A DNA stretch of 35,095 nt from Brasilonema sp. CT11 (GTDB lineage: Bacteria; Cyanobacteriota; Cyanobacteriia; Cyanobacteriales; Nostocaceae), in NCBI RefSeq assembly GCF_017982655.1, contig NZ_JABXYX010000082.1, positions 1-35,095 on the forward strand. The letters run 5' to 3'. Of this stretch, positions 1 through 8,235 are shown piece after piece. A program made the translations under genes and the position numbers. Under the pieces are notes generated by a model that had not been told where the DNA came from, did not search any database, and saw only the letters and a program-made list of their open reading frames with translations. The first letter of the stretch is position 1. Every line of letters begins with the position of its first letter.

Positions 1-2030
1 AGGCGTTGGCGAGGAACTCCTGGAAAATGTGGGGGGGGACAAGGGGGGGGTGGGGTGGGGGAGGGTGGGGGGGGGGGGGAGGGGGGGGGGGGGGGGGGAG
101 GTGGGGGTGATGACGGAGATGAGGGTGATGAGGAAGTCATCTGTTTGATCTCTACTTCGACTTTATGCAAATTTTCCAAAGTTCTGTCTACAGCTTCTAA
201 GTTCATGCGGACGACTTCCGCCCCTTTCTTGCCGTAAGTTTTTTCAATGGCTTGCTTGATTTTGGCGATCGCTTCTTCTTGTGGTAGGACGCCTGCTAAG
301 GCAAAAAAGCATACCTGCATGATTGTGTTAATCCGTCCTCCCATGCCACTTTCGCGAGCAACCTGATTTGCATCAATGATATAGAACTTCAGTTGCTTGC
401 GAGTAATTTGCTGTTGTACTTCCACTGGGAGATGTTCCCAAACTGTATTAGCATCATAAGGACTGTTCAGCAGGAATGTTCCTCCAACAACAGCGGCTTT
501 TAGGACATCAATGCGTTCTAGGAAGACCGACTGATGACAACCAATAAAGTTGGCTTTGTCAATCAGGTAAGTTGAGCGAATTGGTTGTGGACCAAAACGC
601 AAATGCGATACGGTTATTGAACCGGATTTTTTGGAATCGTAAACAAAGTAACCTTGAGCGTAGTTATCAGTTTGTTCACCAATAATCTTGATTGAGTTTT
701 TGTTTGCGCCGACTGTACCATCGGAACCCAATCCGTAGAACATTGCCCGCACGACGTTATCTGGTTCAATAGAAAAGTCGGCGTCAAATGGTAAAGACGT
801 GTGACTAACGTCGTCGTTAATACCGATGGTAAAGTGATTTTTTGGTTTTGCCTGAGTCAGGCTTTCAAAAACTGCCTGCACCATCGCTGGGGTAAATTCT
901 TTGGAAGAAAGACCGTAACGACCACCGATAATTCTCGGAGTAGAAAGTCTTCCACTCCCCCTTTCTCTATCTGCCCACTCCTCGTGAACAGCAGTGACAA
1001 CATCCAAATAAAGGGGTTCACCTGCACTACCAGGTTCTTTGGTGCGATCTAGGACTGCTATTGCTTTGACACTAGCAGGTAAAACTTCTACAAAGCGTTT
1101 GACGTCAAAAGGACGGAATAGCCTAACTTTGACAACACCAACTTTTTTTCCACGGGCAATGAGGTTATCTACGGTTTCATGAACTGTTTCACAGCCGGAA
1201 CCCATGATCACGATAACTTCTTCTGCATCAGGGGCACCGTGGTATTCAAAGATGCGGTAATATCGTCCTGTGAGTTCCCCGAATTTATCCATTGCTTGTT
1301 GGACAATGTCGGGACAAACGTTGTAATAGGGATTAATGCTTTCGCGCGATTGAAAGTAAACATCGGGGTTTTGGGCGGTTCCCCGCAAGACTGGATGATC
1401 TGGGGTTAAAGCGCGATCGCGATGGGCAAAGACCAGTTCCTCATCAATTAGCGCCTGGAGATCGCTGTCTTCTAAGAGTTGAACTTTCTGAATTTCATGA
1501 GAAGTGCGGAAGCCATCAAAGAAGTGCATAAATGGCACTCGTGCTTGAAGGGTGACAGCTTGAGCGATCAGAGCAAAGTCCTGACTTTCCTGTACTGAAG
1601 CGGAACACAACAAGGCAAAGCCAGTCGCACGCGCAGCCATCACGTCACTATGATCGCCAAAAATTGACAGGGCATGGGTTGCTAAAGACCGTGCGGCAAC
1701 GTGAATAACGGCACTGGTGAGTTCACCTGCTATTTTGTACAGGTTGGGAATCATCAACAGCAATCCCTGGGATGATGTGAAGGTTGTCGTCAGACTACCT
1801 GTTTGCAATGCCCCATGCACTGCAGCCGCTGCCCCGCCTTCACTCTGCATTGCCACCACTCTTGGAACAGTACCCCACACATTGGGACGTTCTTCACTCG
1901 ACCAGGTATCTGCCCATTCACTCATTGATGATGAGGGGGTGATAGGATAAATGGCAATCACTTCATTTAGGCGGTAAGCAACACGGGCAACAGCCTCATT
2001 TCCATCTATTGTTGCAAAGGTTTTTTTCAT
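1..2030 (-). CDS. nifJ: Pyruvate:ferredoxin (flavodoxin) oxidoreductase, 5' part (cut by window edge)
   Basis: NifJ oxidatively decarboxylates pyruvate to acetyl-CoA and passes electrons to ferredoxin or flavodoxin. About 665 codons are visible from an ATG at 2028-2030, preceded by a strong RBS (GGAGAGGAGAA). The N-terminal TPP-pyrimidine domain is clear (AIYPITPSSSMSEWAD near residue 30, then MQSEGGAAAAVHGALQTGS), followed by the transketolase-C-like domain and the gamma domain (GLGSDGTVGANKNSIKIIGE). The ferredoxin-like and C-terminal TPP domains lie beyond the window. At about 31-118 the gene enters a C-rich coding tract that would give Ser/Pro-rich sequence. Past the tract the NifJ-like reading (IFQEFLANA, positions 2-28) is in a different frame from the start, so there is a frameshift or a homopolymer miscall in the G run. 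Identity is certain; integrity is not. Confidence 0.93.
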   Translation of the reverse strand, partial: MKKTFATIDGNEAVARVAYRLNEVIAIYPITPSSSMSEWADTWSSEERPNVWGTVPRVVAMQSEGGAAAAVHGALQTGSLTTTFTSSQGLLLMIPNLYKIAGELTSAVIHVAARSLATHALSIFGDHSDVMAARATGFALLCSASVQESQDFALIAQAVTLQARVPFMHFFDGFRTSHEIQKVQLLEDSDLQALIDEELVFAHRDRALTPDHPVLRGTAQNPDVYFQSRESINPYYNVCPDIVQQAMDKFGELTGRYYRIFEYHGAPDAEEVIVIMGSGCETVHETVDNLIARGKKVGVVKVRLFRPFDVKRFVEVLPASVKAIAVLDRTKEPGSAGEPLYLDVVTAVHEEWADRERGSGRLSTPRIIGGRYGLSSKEFTPAMVQAVFESLTQAKPKNHFTIGINDDVSHTSLPFDADFSIEPDNVVRAMFYGLGSDGTVGANKNSIKIIGEQTDNYAQGYFVYDSKKSGSITVSHLRFGPQPIRSTYLIDKANFIGCHQSVFLERIDVLKAAVVGGTFLLNSPYDANTVWEHLPVEVQQQITRKQLKFYIIDANQVARESGMGGRINTIMQVCFFALAGVLPQEEAIAKIKQAIEKTYGKKGAEVVRMNLEAVDRTLENLHKVEVEIKQMTSSSPSSPSSPPPPPPPPPSPPPPPSPTPPPPCPPPHFPGVPRQR
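31..118. repeat. Poly-G low-complexity tract inside nifJ
   Basis: On the plus strand this stretch is almost pure G with scattered A and T. On the coding strand it follows a TCATCACCC/TCATCTCCG-like short tandem repeat at about 100-135. It sits where cyanobacterial NifJ has a variable linker between the gamma domain and the Fe-S domain. The reading frame differs on the two sides, so the length of the G runs is suspect. Confidence 0.7.
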
Positions 2031-2793
2031 GATTTCTCCTCTCCTTTGAGATTGCCGCCTGCTGGAATTGCGGTCATCTATTCCTACCTAGTGATGCAAG
2101 TTTCGTTTTCTTCTTGAGCGATTAGTAGTACAGATGATCAGCAGCAGTCATATTAAAGCACTTGTCAAATATGTATGTAGCTGCTACTATTTTTGACTCA
2201 CTTAATCGAAACGCAGTGAGTTTAATACTTATAACTTGAAAAAGACAAAACAGACTGTGTAGTTGCTACCAATTCAGCCAAACTTGAAATTAATATTTAT
2301 TTCATAAAAATTTGTCTCATTTACTATGGATAAAGAGCTTTTTCTGCTATAGAAAAAGTAATCTTGTTTTCTAGTATCTCATCAAATAATTTTGGACAAT
2401 TAATGGTAATTACTGATGTACTCAAACAAGAAAACTTCTGCTTGACAATATTTTCAGAATATTTTTTTGTTTTATGAGGGTATAGGTTCGAGAATTTAAT
2501 CTGCACTTTTTTTTTGCAGTAAAAATTATAATTAACAAAAGAAACCGTATATAATAAACTTTTTTTCACAATCTTTTGCTAATTTCTGTCACTTTTTAAT
2601 ATTGATTTGGTAATACATTATGCATTTTTTGAGCAAAATGGTAAACAGTGATTCAGCACTTTAGCGACATAGTATCGATGTCACTCCATTCCTGTGCAGT
2701 GGATACCAAGCCAATTAATAATACTTTTACTCAAGCCTTTTTTGAAAATATAAGGCTCCCGTTAAGTTCTTGACTGAACTCTAGGCGAGATAC
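2031..2793. other. AT-rich intergenic region, no gene seen
   Basis: This 763-bp stretch separates nifJ from the histidine kinase, both on the minus strand. It must hold the nifJ promoter. I see no RNA gene, no convincing terminator hairpin and no clear NtcA (GTA-N8-TAC) site. An 81-codon minus-strand ORF at 2324-2569 is low-complexity (Lys/Phe/Tyr-rich), has no RBS and is probably chance. Confidence 0.6.
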
Positions 2794-3891
2794 TTAAGAC
2801 ATTTCGCTGCTGATGGGCAGGGTTACGGTGAATGTTGTCCCAACATTAATTTCGCTGTTTACCGTAATTGTTCCGCCATGTCGCTCAACTAGCTGTTTAA
2901 CAATCGCCAGTCCCAATCCAGTTCCAGGAATATTGCCAACGTTACTAGCACGATAAAAGGATTCAAACAGTCGTTGTTGATCTGCTGCAGTAATACCGAT
3001 GCCCTGATCCTGCACTTGAAATATCACAGATTGCGATTGACATTGCACTCTCAGTTCGACGGTGCTGTCGGGTGCTGAGTATTTGATAGCATTAGACAGT
3101 AGATTGGTCAAAAGGTGCCGCACTAAGGCTTCATCCATATAAACTGTGACACATTCATCCTCGCAATTGAAATTAATCGTGTGACCAGTGGATGTGGTGA
3201 ATTTAATTTCTTCGATGAGCTTCTGGCACAAAGGCGAAATCGCTAGCGCAATAGGATGAGACGTTAGGCGATTGGCTTCAGATTTGCTCAAGGTCAAAAC
3301 ATCATCCAGCAAGGCAATCATGCGGCGAACTGCAGCTTGGATACGTTGAAAAAAGTCCGCTCTTTTTTCTTGAGATAATTTGTCTTGTTCTAGCAAACGA
3401 GTGAAACCAGAAATGGTATTTAGTGGGTTGCGAAATTCATGAGAAACTATTGAGACAAAGCGCGATTTTTGTTCTTTAAGTTCGCGTTCTTGCTTGAGTG
3501 CAGTCTCAAGCTGTAGTGAAAGCCGCCGTGATCGCAACAGCATTTCAATTCGTGCCTGCAACTCTAGCTTTTCAATTGGTTTTGCAATCAGCTCATCAAT
3601 ACTTTGCCACAAATGCCGTGTCAATAGTTTCACGTCAGAGCGGACTGTAATCAGCAAAAACGGCAGAAAAACGGGTTGATCTTTGTGTTTTCTCGCTTGC
3701 ACCCACTCCCAGAGGTGATCCAGTGCTGGACCATCAAGAATGCATAGGTCAAATGGCTCTTCTAAAAGTGGTACAGCTTTTCCTGACTGTACCACTGAGT
3801 CTGGAACCACTACTTTGTAAGACGTTCCCAACCACTCTGCCAGTAGGCGGCGATTCTCAGATTGCTCTACAAAAATTAAAATTACACTCAT
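2794..3891 (-). CDS. Receiver-histidine kinase, partner of the KaiC-like gene
   Basis: A two-component sensor kinase of 365 residues without membrane segments, so probably cytoplasmic. An N-terminal receiver-like domain (about 1-118) has a candidate phospho-acceptor Asp53 (LCILDGP) and the conserved Lys104 (AKPIE). A short coiled linker follows, then HisKA with His151 (SIVSHEFRNPLNTI) and HATPase_c with the N box (Asn267, LLSNAIKYS), G1 (DQGIGI, about 295) and G2 (GTGLGLA, about 323). The acidic pair usual near the start of receivers is poorly preserved, so the receiver may be degenerate. ATG start; weak RBS. It lies 71 bp downstream of the KaiC-like ATPase on the same strand, which suggests one operon and a kinase acting with or on that ATPase. 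No input domain (PAS/GAF) is visible. Confidence 0.9.
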   Translation of the reverse strand: MSVILIFVEQSENRRLLAEWLGTSYKVVVPDSVVQSGKAVPLLEEPFDLCILDGPALDHLWEWVQARKHKDQPVFLPFLLITVRSDVKLLTRHLWQSIDELIAKPIEKLELQARIEMLLRSRRLSLQLETALKQERELKEQKSRFVSIVSHEFRNPLNTISGFTRLLEQDKLSQEKRADFFQRIQAAVRRMIALLDDVLTLSKSEANRLTSHPIALAISPLCQKLIEEIKFTTSTGHTINFNCEDECVTVYMDEALVRHLLTNLLSNAIKYSAPDSTVELRVQCQSQSVIFQVQDQGIGITAADQQRLFESFYRASNVGNIPGTGLGLAIVKQLVERHGGTITVNSEINVGTTFTVTLPISSEMS

Positions 3892-3962
3892 CGCTGCTAC
3901 ATCTTGCTAACTCGCAATACTACTGCAAAGGTTTCTTATGGGTAAACGACACAAGCTATTAA

Positions 3963-5405
3963 TCACGGTTTGTCCTTAAGCAATTCGGGCACTCCAGTCA
4001 ACACACCCCGGAGGTGTGTGAGTGGATCGCCGACTTTGATTCCGTAGCGACTAATTTTAAATTCGCGCAGGGTTTTCTCAAAGTCGGTCATGCGCTTCTT
4101 GAGAACGCCGATCGCCCGCCGCAGTTCACCTTGTATTTCTAAGTAACGCAAAAATATAATCGTGTCTGCCAGATAGCTAATGCCAATTTCTGTAACTCGG
4201 AATTCCCCTGTAATCGTTTCAACCTCGTTGATCAGCAGCACAGCAACACCCATATTTTGCAAATACTTACATAGCGAATGAATATGGGTTGTCAAGTCTT
4301 GCCCGCGCACCGAAAGCCGATAGCCGGACACACTATCAATCATCACAATCCGCGCCTGTTTTTGCTCTACTTCCTGACGCACGAGGTTAGCAAATTCATC
4401 AGGTGTATAGTAAAGCGGTTCCACTTGCACGACTGAGAGTGTCCCGCGCTGCTGCATCGCATCAACTGCAATGTTAATCCCTTGTGCACGGCGCAGCAAT
4501 GTTTCCTTTCTTTCCTCAAAGGTATAAATCACCGAATGTTCTCCCCGTCCGGCAGCCTCTTTCATAAACTGAAGTCCCAACGTACTTTTACCCACGCCAC
4601 TCGGACCGCTGATAATGGTAATGGTGCTGCGCTCAATCCCGCCGTGCAGTAACTCGTCGATTTCGGGAATCCCAGAGGAGATCACTTCAGTTGTAAAAGC
4701 TTGTGTGTTGATTAGTGGTATTAACCGGGGAAAGAGCTGCATTCCTGTGCTGGTTAGGCGAATTGCATGATCGCCGTCCTGAAAGTCACTCCCCCGAAAT
4801 TTAGAAATACAGAGCGTGCGCTCACTGTCGCTGAAACTTAGATTCAGTACCGCATCACTCATAAACTGTAAATCATCGTCGGGTGCTTCTTCACTGCTTT
4901 CTGAGGTGAATAAAACAGTGATGTCTTGCTCGACCAAAAATCGCAGAAACGACAGCACTTGCTTACGAAACTGAAACGTATCGGTCGCAAAGTAGCGAAA
5001 CTGCGTCATCGAATCAATAAAAATGCGCTGCGGCTTGAGGGCTTCTACCTGCTGTACAATTCGACGGGTTGTCGGTTCACGTTCTACCTCAGCCGGTGAG
5101 AAAATATCGTAAGTCTGAACTTCGGCGAAAAATTCCGCTGTGGGGCTGAGGTCAAGAAAAGTAATGTTTTCTAAGTCAAATCCCAGCCCAACAGCAGTTC
5201 GCTTTAGTTGTGTGACAGATTCTCCCAAGGTAATGAACAAAACCTGTTCGCCTCTTGCTGCCCCAGTTGTTAAAAAATGCATTCCCAGCGTTGTTTTGCC
5301 AGCCCCAGGTCCACCCCGGATTAAGTAGGCACGACCTTGAACATAACCACCGTGGAGAACTTCGTCTAAACCCGAAATTCCCGAAGACAAACGATTGTCC
5401 AACAT
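3963..5405 (-). CDS. KaiC-like double-domain RecA-fold ATPase (not the clock KaiC)
   Basis: A 480-residue protein with two KaiC/RecA domains. Numbered from the ATG at 5403-5405: CI has Walker A GGPGAGKTT (31-39), a single Glu (TLGES, 62) where clock KaiC has a Glu pair, and Walker B IFIDS (about 128-132). CII has Walker A GPSGVGKST (267-275), the Glu pair 297-298 (YTFEERKE) and Walker B IVMIDS (353-358). At the KaiC phosphosite region the sequence is EIGISYLADTII: Ser410 matches S431 of clock KaiC, but Tyr411 replaces T432. This marks a KaiC paralogue of signalling type. An upstream TTG start at 5489 would add 28 residues, but it has no RBS, and RLSSGISGLDEVLHGG right after the ATG is the usual KaiC-like beginning. 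No kaiA or kaiB is nearby; the downstream neighbour is a histidine kinase. Confidence 0.9.
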   Translation of the reverse strand: MLDNRLSSGISGLDEVLHGGYVQGRAYLIRGGPGAGKTTLGMHFLTTGAARGEQVLFITLGESVTQLKRTAVGLGFDLENITFLDLSPTAEFFAEVQTYDIFSPAEVEREPTTRRIVQQVEALKPQRIFIDSMTQFRYFATDTFQFRKQVLSFLRFLVEQDITVLFTSESSEEAPDDDLQFMSDAVLNLSFSDSERTLCISKFRGSDFQDGDHAIRLTSTGMQLFPRLIPLINTQAFTTEVISSGIPEIDELLHGGIERSTITIISGPSGVGKSTLGLQFMKEAAGRGEHSVIYTFEERKETLLRRAQGINIAVDAMQQRGTLSVVQVEPLYYTPDEFANLVRQEVEQKQARIVMIDSVSGYRLSVRGQDLTTHIHSLCKYLQNMGVAVLLINEVETITGEFRVTEIGISYLADTIIFLRYLEIQGELRRAIGVLKKRMTDFEKTLREFKISRYGIKVGDPLTHLRGVLTGVPELLKDKP

Positions 5406-5698
5406 TTGTAAGCAGTGTTCCTTTCCCAATAGGCTTAGCGCAATTCCAGCATAGCGTGAGCTTTCAACTGCATAGGTTTTTACTACCAATTAGGAGTGAA
5501 AAAGTTCAGGCTTATATTATTTTGATGTAAAGTATACCGTTTTTGATGCAGAATAGACACTTTGGGAAACAAAAGCTTGATCTGCTCCACTTGGACAATC
5601 GCCTGCATAGGTGGGTACTTGTACAGAGTAGCGTCAGACTTCAAAAGCGCATTGGCTTCTGCGTAGATAACTGCGTTCCCCCCCTTTGCGCATACGTA

Positions 5699-7300
5699 CT
5701 AGGTTTGTTCGGCACCTGGTCGCCCGTTTGGAACGACAAACGAAGCTAGAGTGCTGATACTTGCATTCGGTTCACGAATCGTGGAAACAATGCGGTAGTC
5801 ACTTTGCCAAGTATTTTGTGTTAGATGACAACGCACATAGCCCCGGTTTTTGCCGTCGAAGAATTTCGTATGAGGATTGGCGCTTAAAGCTGCTACAGTT
5901 GGGGGAATAAAAGCTTCAGGAAAGTCGGAAGAAATTGAGGTACCTACGAACTCAGTTGCGACAGTGGGGGAGTTTGGATTGTTGAAATCCGTTTTTAAGT
6001 CGTGTACCCAACTCGAATGAATGTCACCAGCAATGACAATTGGATTGCTGGGTTGCTGTTGTTGTAGAAATTGCAATAGGCGATACGCCTTTCAGGCGTC
6101 TGCGAAGCAATCGCGTGCAGCCACATAAGCATCCCACTGATCCAAATTAAAAACTTCTTCCCCTGGACGAGCATCAAAGTTATATTGTGCCATCATAACT
6201 TGCTGGGCAATAACATTCCAGCGAGCTTGGGACTTGCTCAAACCTCGAAATAGCCACTGTTCTTGCTTGGTGCCAGTCATAGTGGCATTTTGATCAAAAG
6301 CTTCAGAACAACGAGGTTTTAAGCCGTCATCGCAAGGTTGATCGCTGCGGTACTGACGGGTATCTAGCACGTTAAACTCAGCTATGTCCCCGAAGGTGAA
6401 ACGCCGATAGAGCTGTAGATAGGGACCATGAGGCAGGGATAACCGACGTAGGGGCATATGTTCGTAGTAAGCTTGGTAAGCATTGGCTCTACGTGTGACA
6501 AACTCCTGTTGATTTTGATTTTCTTCTGGAATCAAGCTGGCGTAGTTATTTTCTACTTCATGATCGTCCCAAGTGACTATCCAAGGAAAAGCAGCATGGG
6601 CTGCTTGCAGGTTGGCGTCAGTTTTGTAAAGAGCATGACGGTTTCGATAATCAGCAAGAGTGACAATTTCAGGACTATTATGTTGACGTGGACCTCCAGG
6701 TTGTGGTCCATACTCATATATATAGTCACCCAAGTGAACGACCAAATCTAGCTCCTCTTTCGCTAAGCCCTGGTAAGCCGTGTAGTAACCGTTTTGCCAA
6801 TCCTGACAGTTGACAAAGCCAAAGCGGAACTGAGCAACACGGGTATATCGTGCGGGCGCTGTACGAGTGCGTCCGATGGTGCTGACTTCATTACCTGCCT
6901 TGAACTGATACCAATACCAACGATCAGGCTGCAACCCGCCGACTTCTACATGGACAGAGTGTGCAAATTCGGGGGTGGCAATCGCCGTACCCCGTCGCAC
7001 AACATTTCTCATGTTTTCATCCAAAGCGACTTGCCACTGTACAGGCACATTCACAGATGGCATCCCACCACCATTTAACGGTTCTGGAGCTAGCCGCGTC
7101 CATAGCACCACACTATCTGCTAAAGGTTCACCAGAAGCAATCCCGAGACTGAACGGATAACCAGAAAAACTAGGCTGTGCAACAACTCTGTGAGTCCATT
7201 GACTCGCAATGACACTTGCACTCACACCAAGAGTACCAATCAGAAAGCACCGTCGCTTGTGTTTAGTAGCGAGATCGCGCTCAAACTGAAAACGTTCCAT
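5699..7300 (-). pseudogene. phoD: PhoD-type alkaline phosphatase, interrupted by an in-frame TGA
   Basis: PhoD enzymes are exported phosphodiesterase/phosphatases that release phosphate outside the cell. The ATG at 7298-7300 has an AAGGA RBS. A Tat signal follows (KRRCFLIG, Arg16-Arg17). Metal-site motifs are present: VNCQDW (Cys165, Asp167), GDYIYEYG (Asp192), WDDHE (245-247) and, after the stop, GDIHSSW (about 425-431). The TGA at 6092-6094 falls at codon 403. The frame is the same on both sides and no other stop occurs until TAG at 5699-5701. The stop lies in a 27-nt insert (6085-6111). Removing it restores a GCGATCGC site and the uninterrupted reading AARDRLLQFL, as expected for PhoD. The truncated 402-residue product lacks the last metal-binding motif, so it is probably inactive unless TGA is read through. 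An upstream in-frame extension to 7429 is unlikely because the Tat motif needs the later start. Confidence 0.88.
6080..6114. repeat. Small palindromic repeat inserted in a HIP1 site within phoD
   Basis: The 27-nt insert at 6085-6111 splits GCGAT from CGC, so the host site was GCGATCGC. It carries the inverted pair ACGCC/GGCGT and the stop codon that breaks phoD. A close relative is at 14718-14753: both begin GCGATACGCCTTT, share GGCGTCTGCG and end GCAATCGC. It resembles the small dispersed repeats described from Nostoc-type genomes. Confidence 0.8.
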
Positions 7301-7477
7301 ATGTATCCTTGTTGGAAATTGAGGGAAAACTAAAAGCTGGATAAAAACGGACTCATTGCTAACTTGATCTTGTTTGAGACAGCACATTGTTCGTGCTTGA
7401 AGTACAAGGCTGACGTCAAAAAGCCACACAGGAAGACCTTTTTACTTCTGACTTCCGACTTTTGTGGCAAGATTAAC

Positions 7478-7507
7478 TTATCAACTGAGTATTAACTAGG
7501 TTTTAAG
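7478..7507 (-). promoter_or_regulatory. Possible degenerate Pho box upstream of phoD
   Basis: On the minus strand, three 8-bp units follow one another with 3-bp spacers: CTTAAAAC, GTTAATAC and GTTGATAA. Cyanobacterial PhoB/SphR boxes are 8-bp units near YTTAACCW repeated every 11 bp, so spacing fits but the bases fit only partly. The site is about 180 nt before the phoD ATG. Weak evidence. Confidence 0.25.
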
Positions 7508-7838
7508 AGCTTATTAATTTTGAGATAAGTGTTCAGTTCCTAAAGCTGACACCAGGAAGGTGCAAAAATCATTCGCCCCAAACGGGCGGGCACTCTATGC
7601 CATTGCGTGATTCACATTTACCCAAGTACAACACCGAAATTTGGATGAGGTGGGAGTATCAAGTTGCTCTGGTAATCTCTCATCCATTGTCAACAATTAT
7701 CGGGTTACCTTACCAATATTACGAAAATACAATATTTATAGACTTTCTTTTTTGCAATAAGCATCTGCTGGCAGATACTCAGTATGGTGATTTTTGAATT
7801 GTCTCAAAAAAAATTTTGAAAAAAGGGGGTGAGGGGTC

Positions 7839-7866
7839 TTGCCCCTCAGTCAGAAAGTGCTATACT
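7839..7866 (+). promoter_or_regulatory. Sigma70-type promoter of the first small-RNA copy
   Basis: TTGCCC (7839-7844) and TATACT (7861-7866) are separated by 16 bp and would start transcription near 7873-7877, just where the conserved core begins. The second copy has TATGAT at 8017-8022 at the equivalent place but no good -35 box. Confidence 0.55.
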
Positions 7867-7873
7867 ATGTTAT

Positions 7874-7927
7874 GTAGATGCACCCTGATGATCTGGAGAG
7901 CTACCCAAGTGGCTCTCTATTTTTTTT
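7874..7927 (+). ncRNA. Probable small RNA, copy 1
   Basis: A predicted transcript of about 50 nt. A 5' single-stranded part (GAUGCACCCUGAUGAUCUG) is followed by a 9-bp stem (GAGAGCUAC with GUGGCUCUC, loop CCAA) and a U-rich tail at 7919-7927, a classic rho-independent terminator. There is no RBS or sensible ORF. The setting (tandem short RNAs, each with its own promoter and terminator) recalls NsiR1 of Nostoc PCC 7120, which lies as a repeat array before hetF, but I cannot confirm sequence homology. Function unknown. Confidence 0.6.
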
Positions 7928-8028
7928 ATCCCCTTTTTGGGTTTGGTGTCCTCTGAAGAATTTCTGAAAAAAAAAATAAATGAGGGGTCTAGCCAATCAC
8001 CCCCTTTATGTATTAGTATGATATACAA

Positions 8029-8075
8029 AGATGCACCCTGATGATCTGGAGAGCTGCCCAAGTGGCTCTCTTTTT
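8029..8075 (+). ncRNA. Probable small RNA, copy 2
   Basis: The same core as copy 1 with one change in the stem (GAGAGCUGC instead of GAGAGCUAC), which still pairs with GUGGCUCUC as G-U. Five U residues follow. It ends about 160 bp before the argJ ATG, so it could be a separate RNA or mark the end of transcription ahead of the argJ promoter. Confidence 0.58.
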
Positions 8076-8155
8076 ATTTGTTTAATAATTATTAGTCATG
8101 AATGGCTGCTACTTTGTCAAGAGTTTCAAAACTGAAAGTAGAACCAAAAGCTTGG

Positions 8156-8161
8156 TATAAT
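8156..8161 (+). promoter_or_regulatory. Candidate -10 box for argJ
   Basis: A perfect TATAAT lies 75 bp before the argJ ATG and after both small-RNA terminators. No strong -35 box is seen at 16-18 bp upstream. Confidence 0.35.
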
Positions 8162-8235
8162 CACCATTGACAAGAACTCAGAATGCTGAACGTCATAAAC
8201 AAAAATCTGGCGTTTTGATCGAACGGGGGAAAACA

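Larger units (their letters stand above)
7830..8075 (+). repeat. Two tandem copies of a promoter-RNA-terminator unit (period about 153 bp)
   Basis: The segment starting TGAGGGGTCT occurs at 7830 and 7981. In both copies it is followed 47-49 bp later by GATGCACCCTGATGATCTGG (7877 and 8030) and by a terminator hairpin. The transcribed core of about 41 bp is identical at all but one position (A/G in the hairpin), while the sequence between the upstream motif and the core has diverged. Selection therefore seems to act on the RNA. Confidence 0.8.

Noticed and set aside
55-237. Poly-glycine ORF on the plus strand
   Set aside because: It is the antisense of the nifJ coding strand through the poly-G tract.
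2324-2569. 81-codon minus-strand ORF between nifJ and the kinase
   Set aside because: AT-rich, low-complexity product, no RBS, no recognisable domain.
3963-5405. Core circadian clock kaiC
   Set aside because: The phosphosite Thr is Tyr, a CI Glu is missing, and kaiA/kaiB are absent.
6092-6094. Selenocysteine codon or programmed readthrough at the phoD TGA
   Set aside because: The TGA lies in a repeat insert, not at a conserved residue, and the site without the insert gives the expected protein. Ordinary low-level readthrough cannot be excluded.
7870-8061. 63-codon minus-strand ORF with the peptide GSSPDHQGAS occurring twice
   Set aside because: The peptide repeat is just the antisense translation of the two small-RNA copies; there is no RBS and the conservation fits the RNA hairpin.
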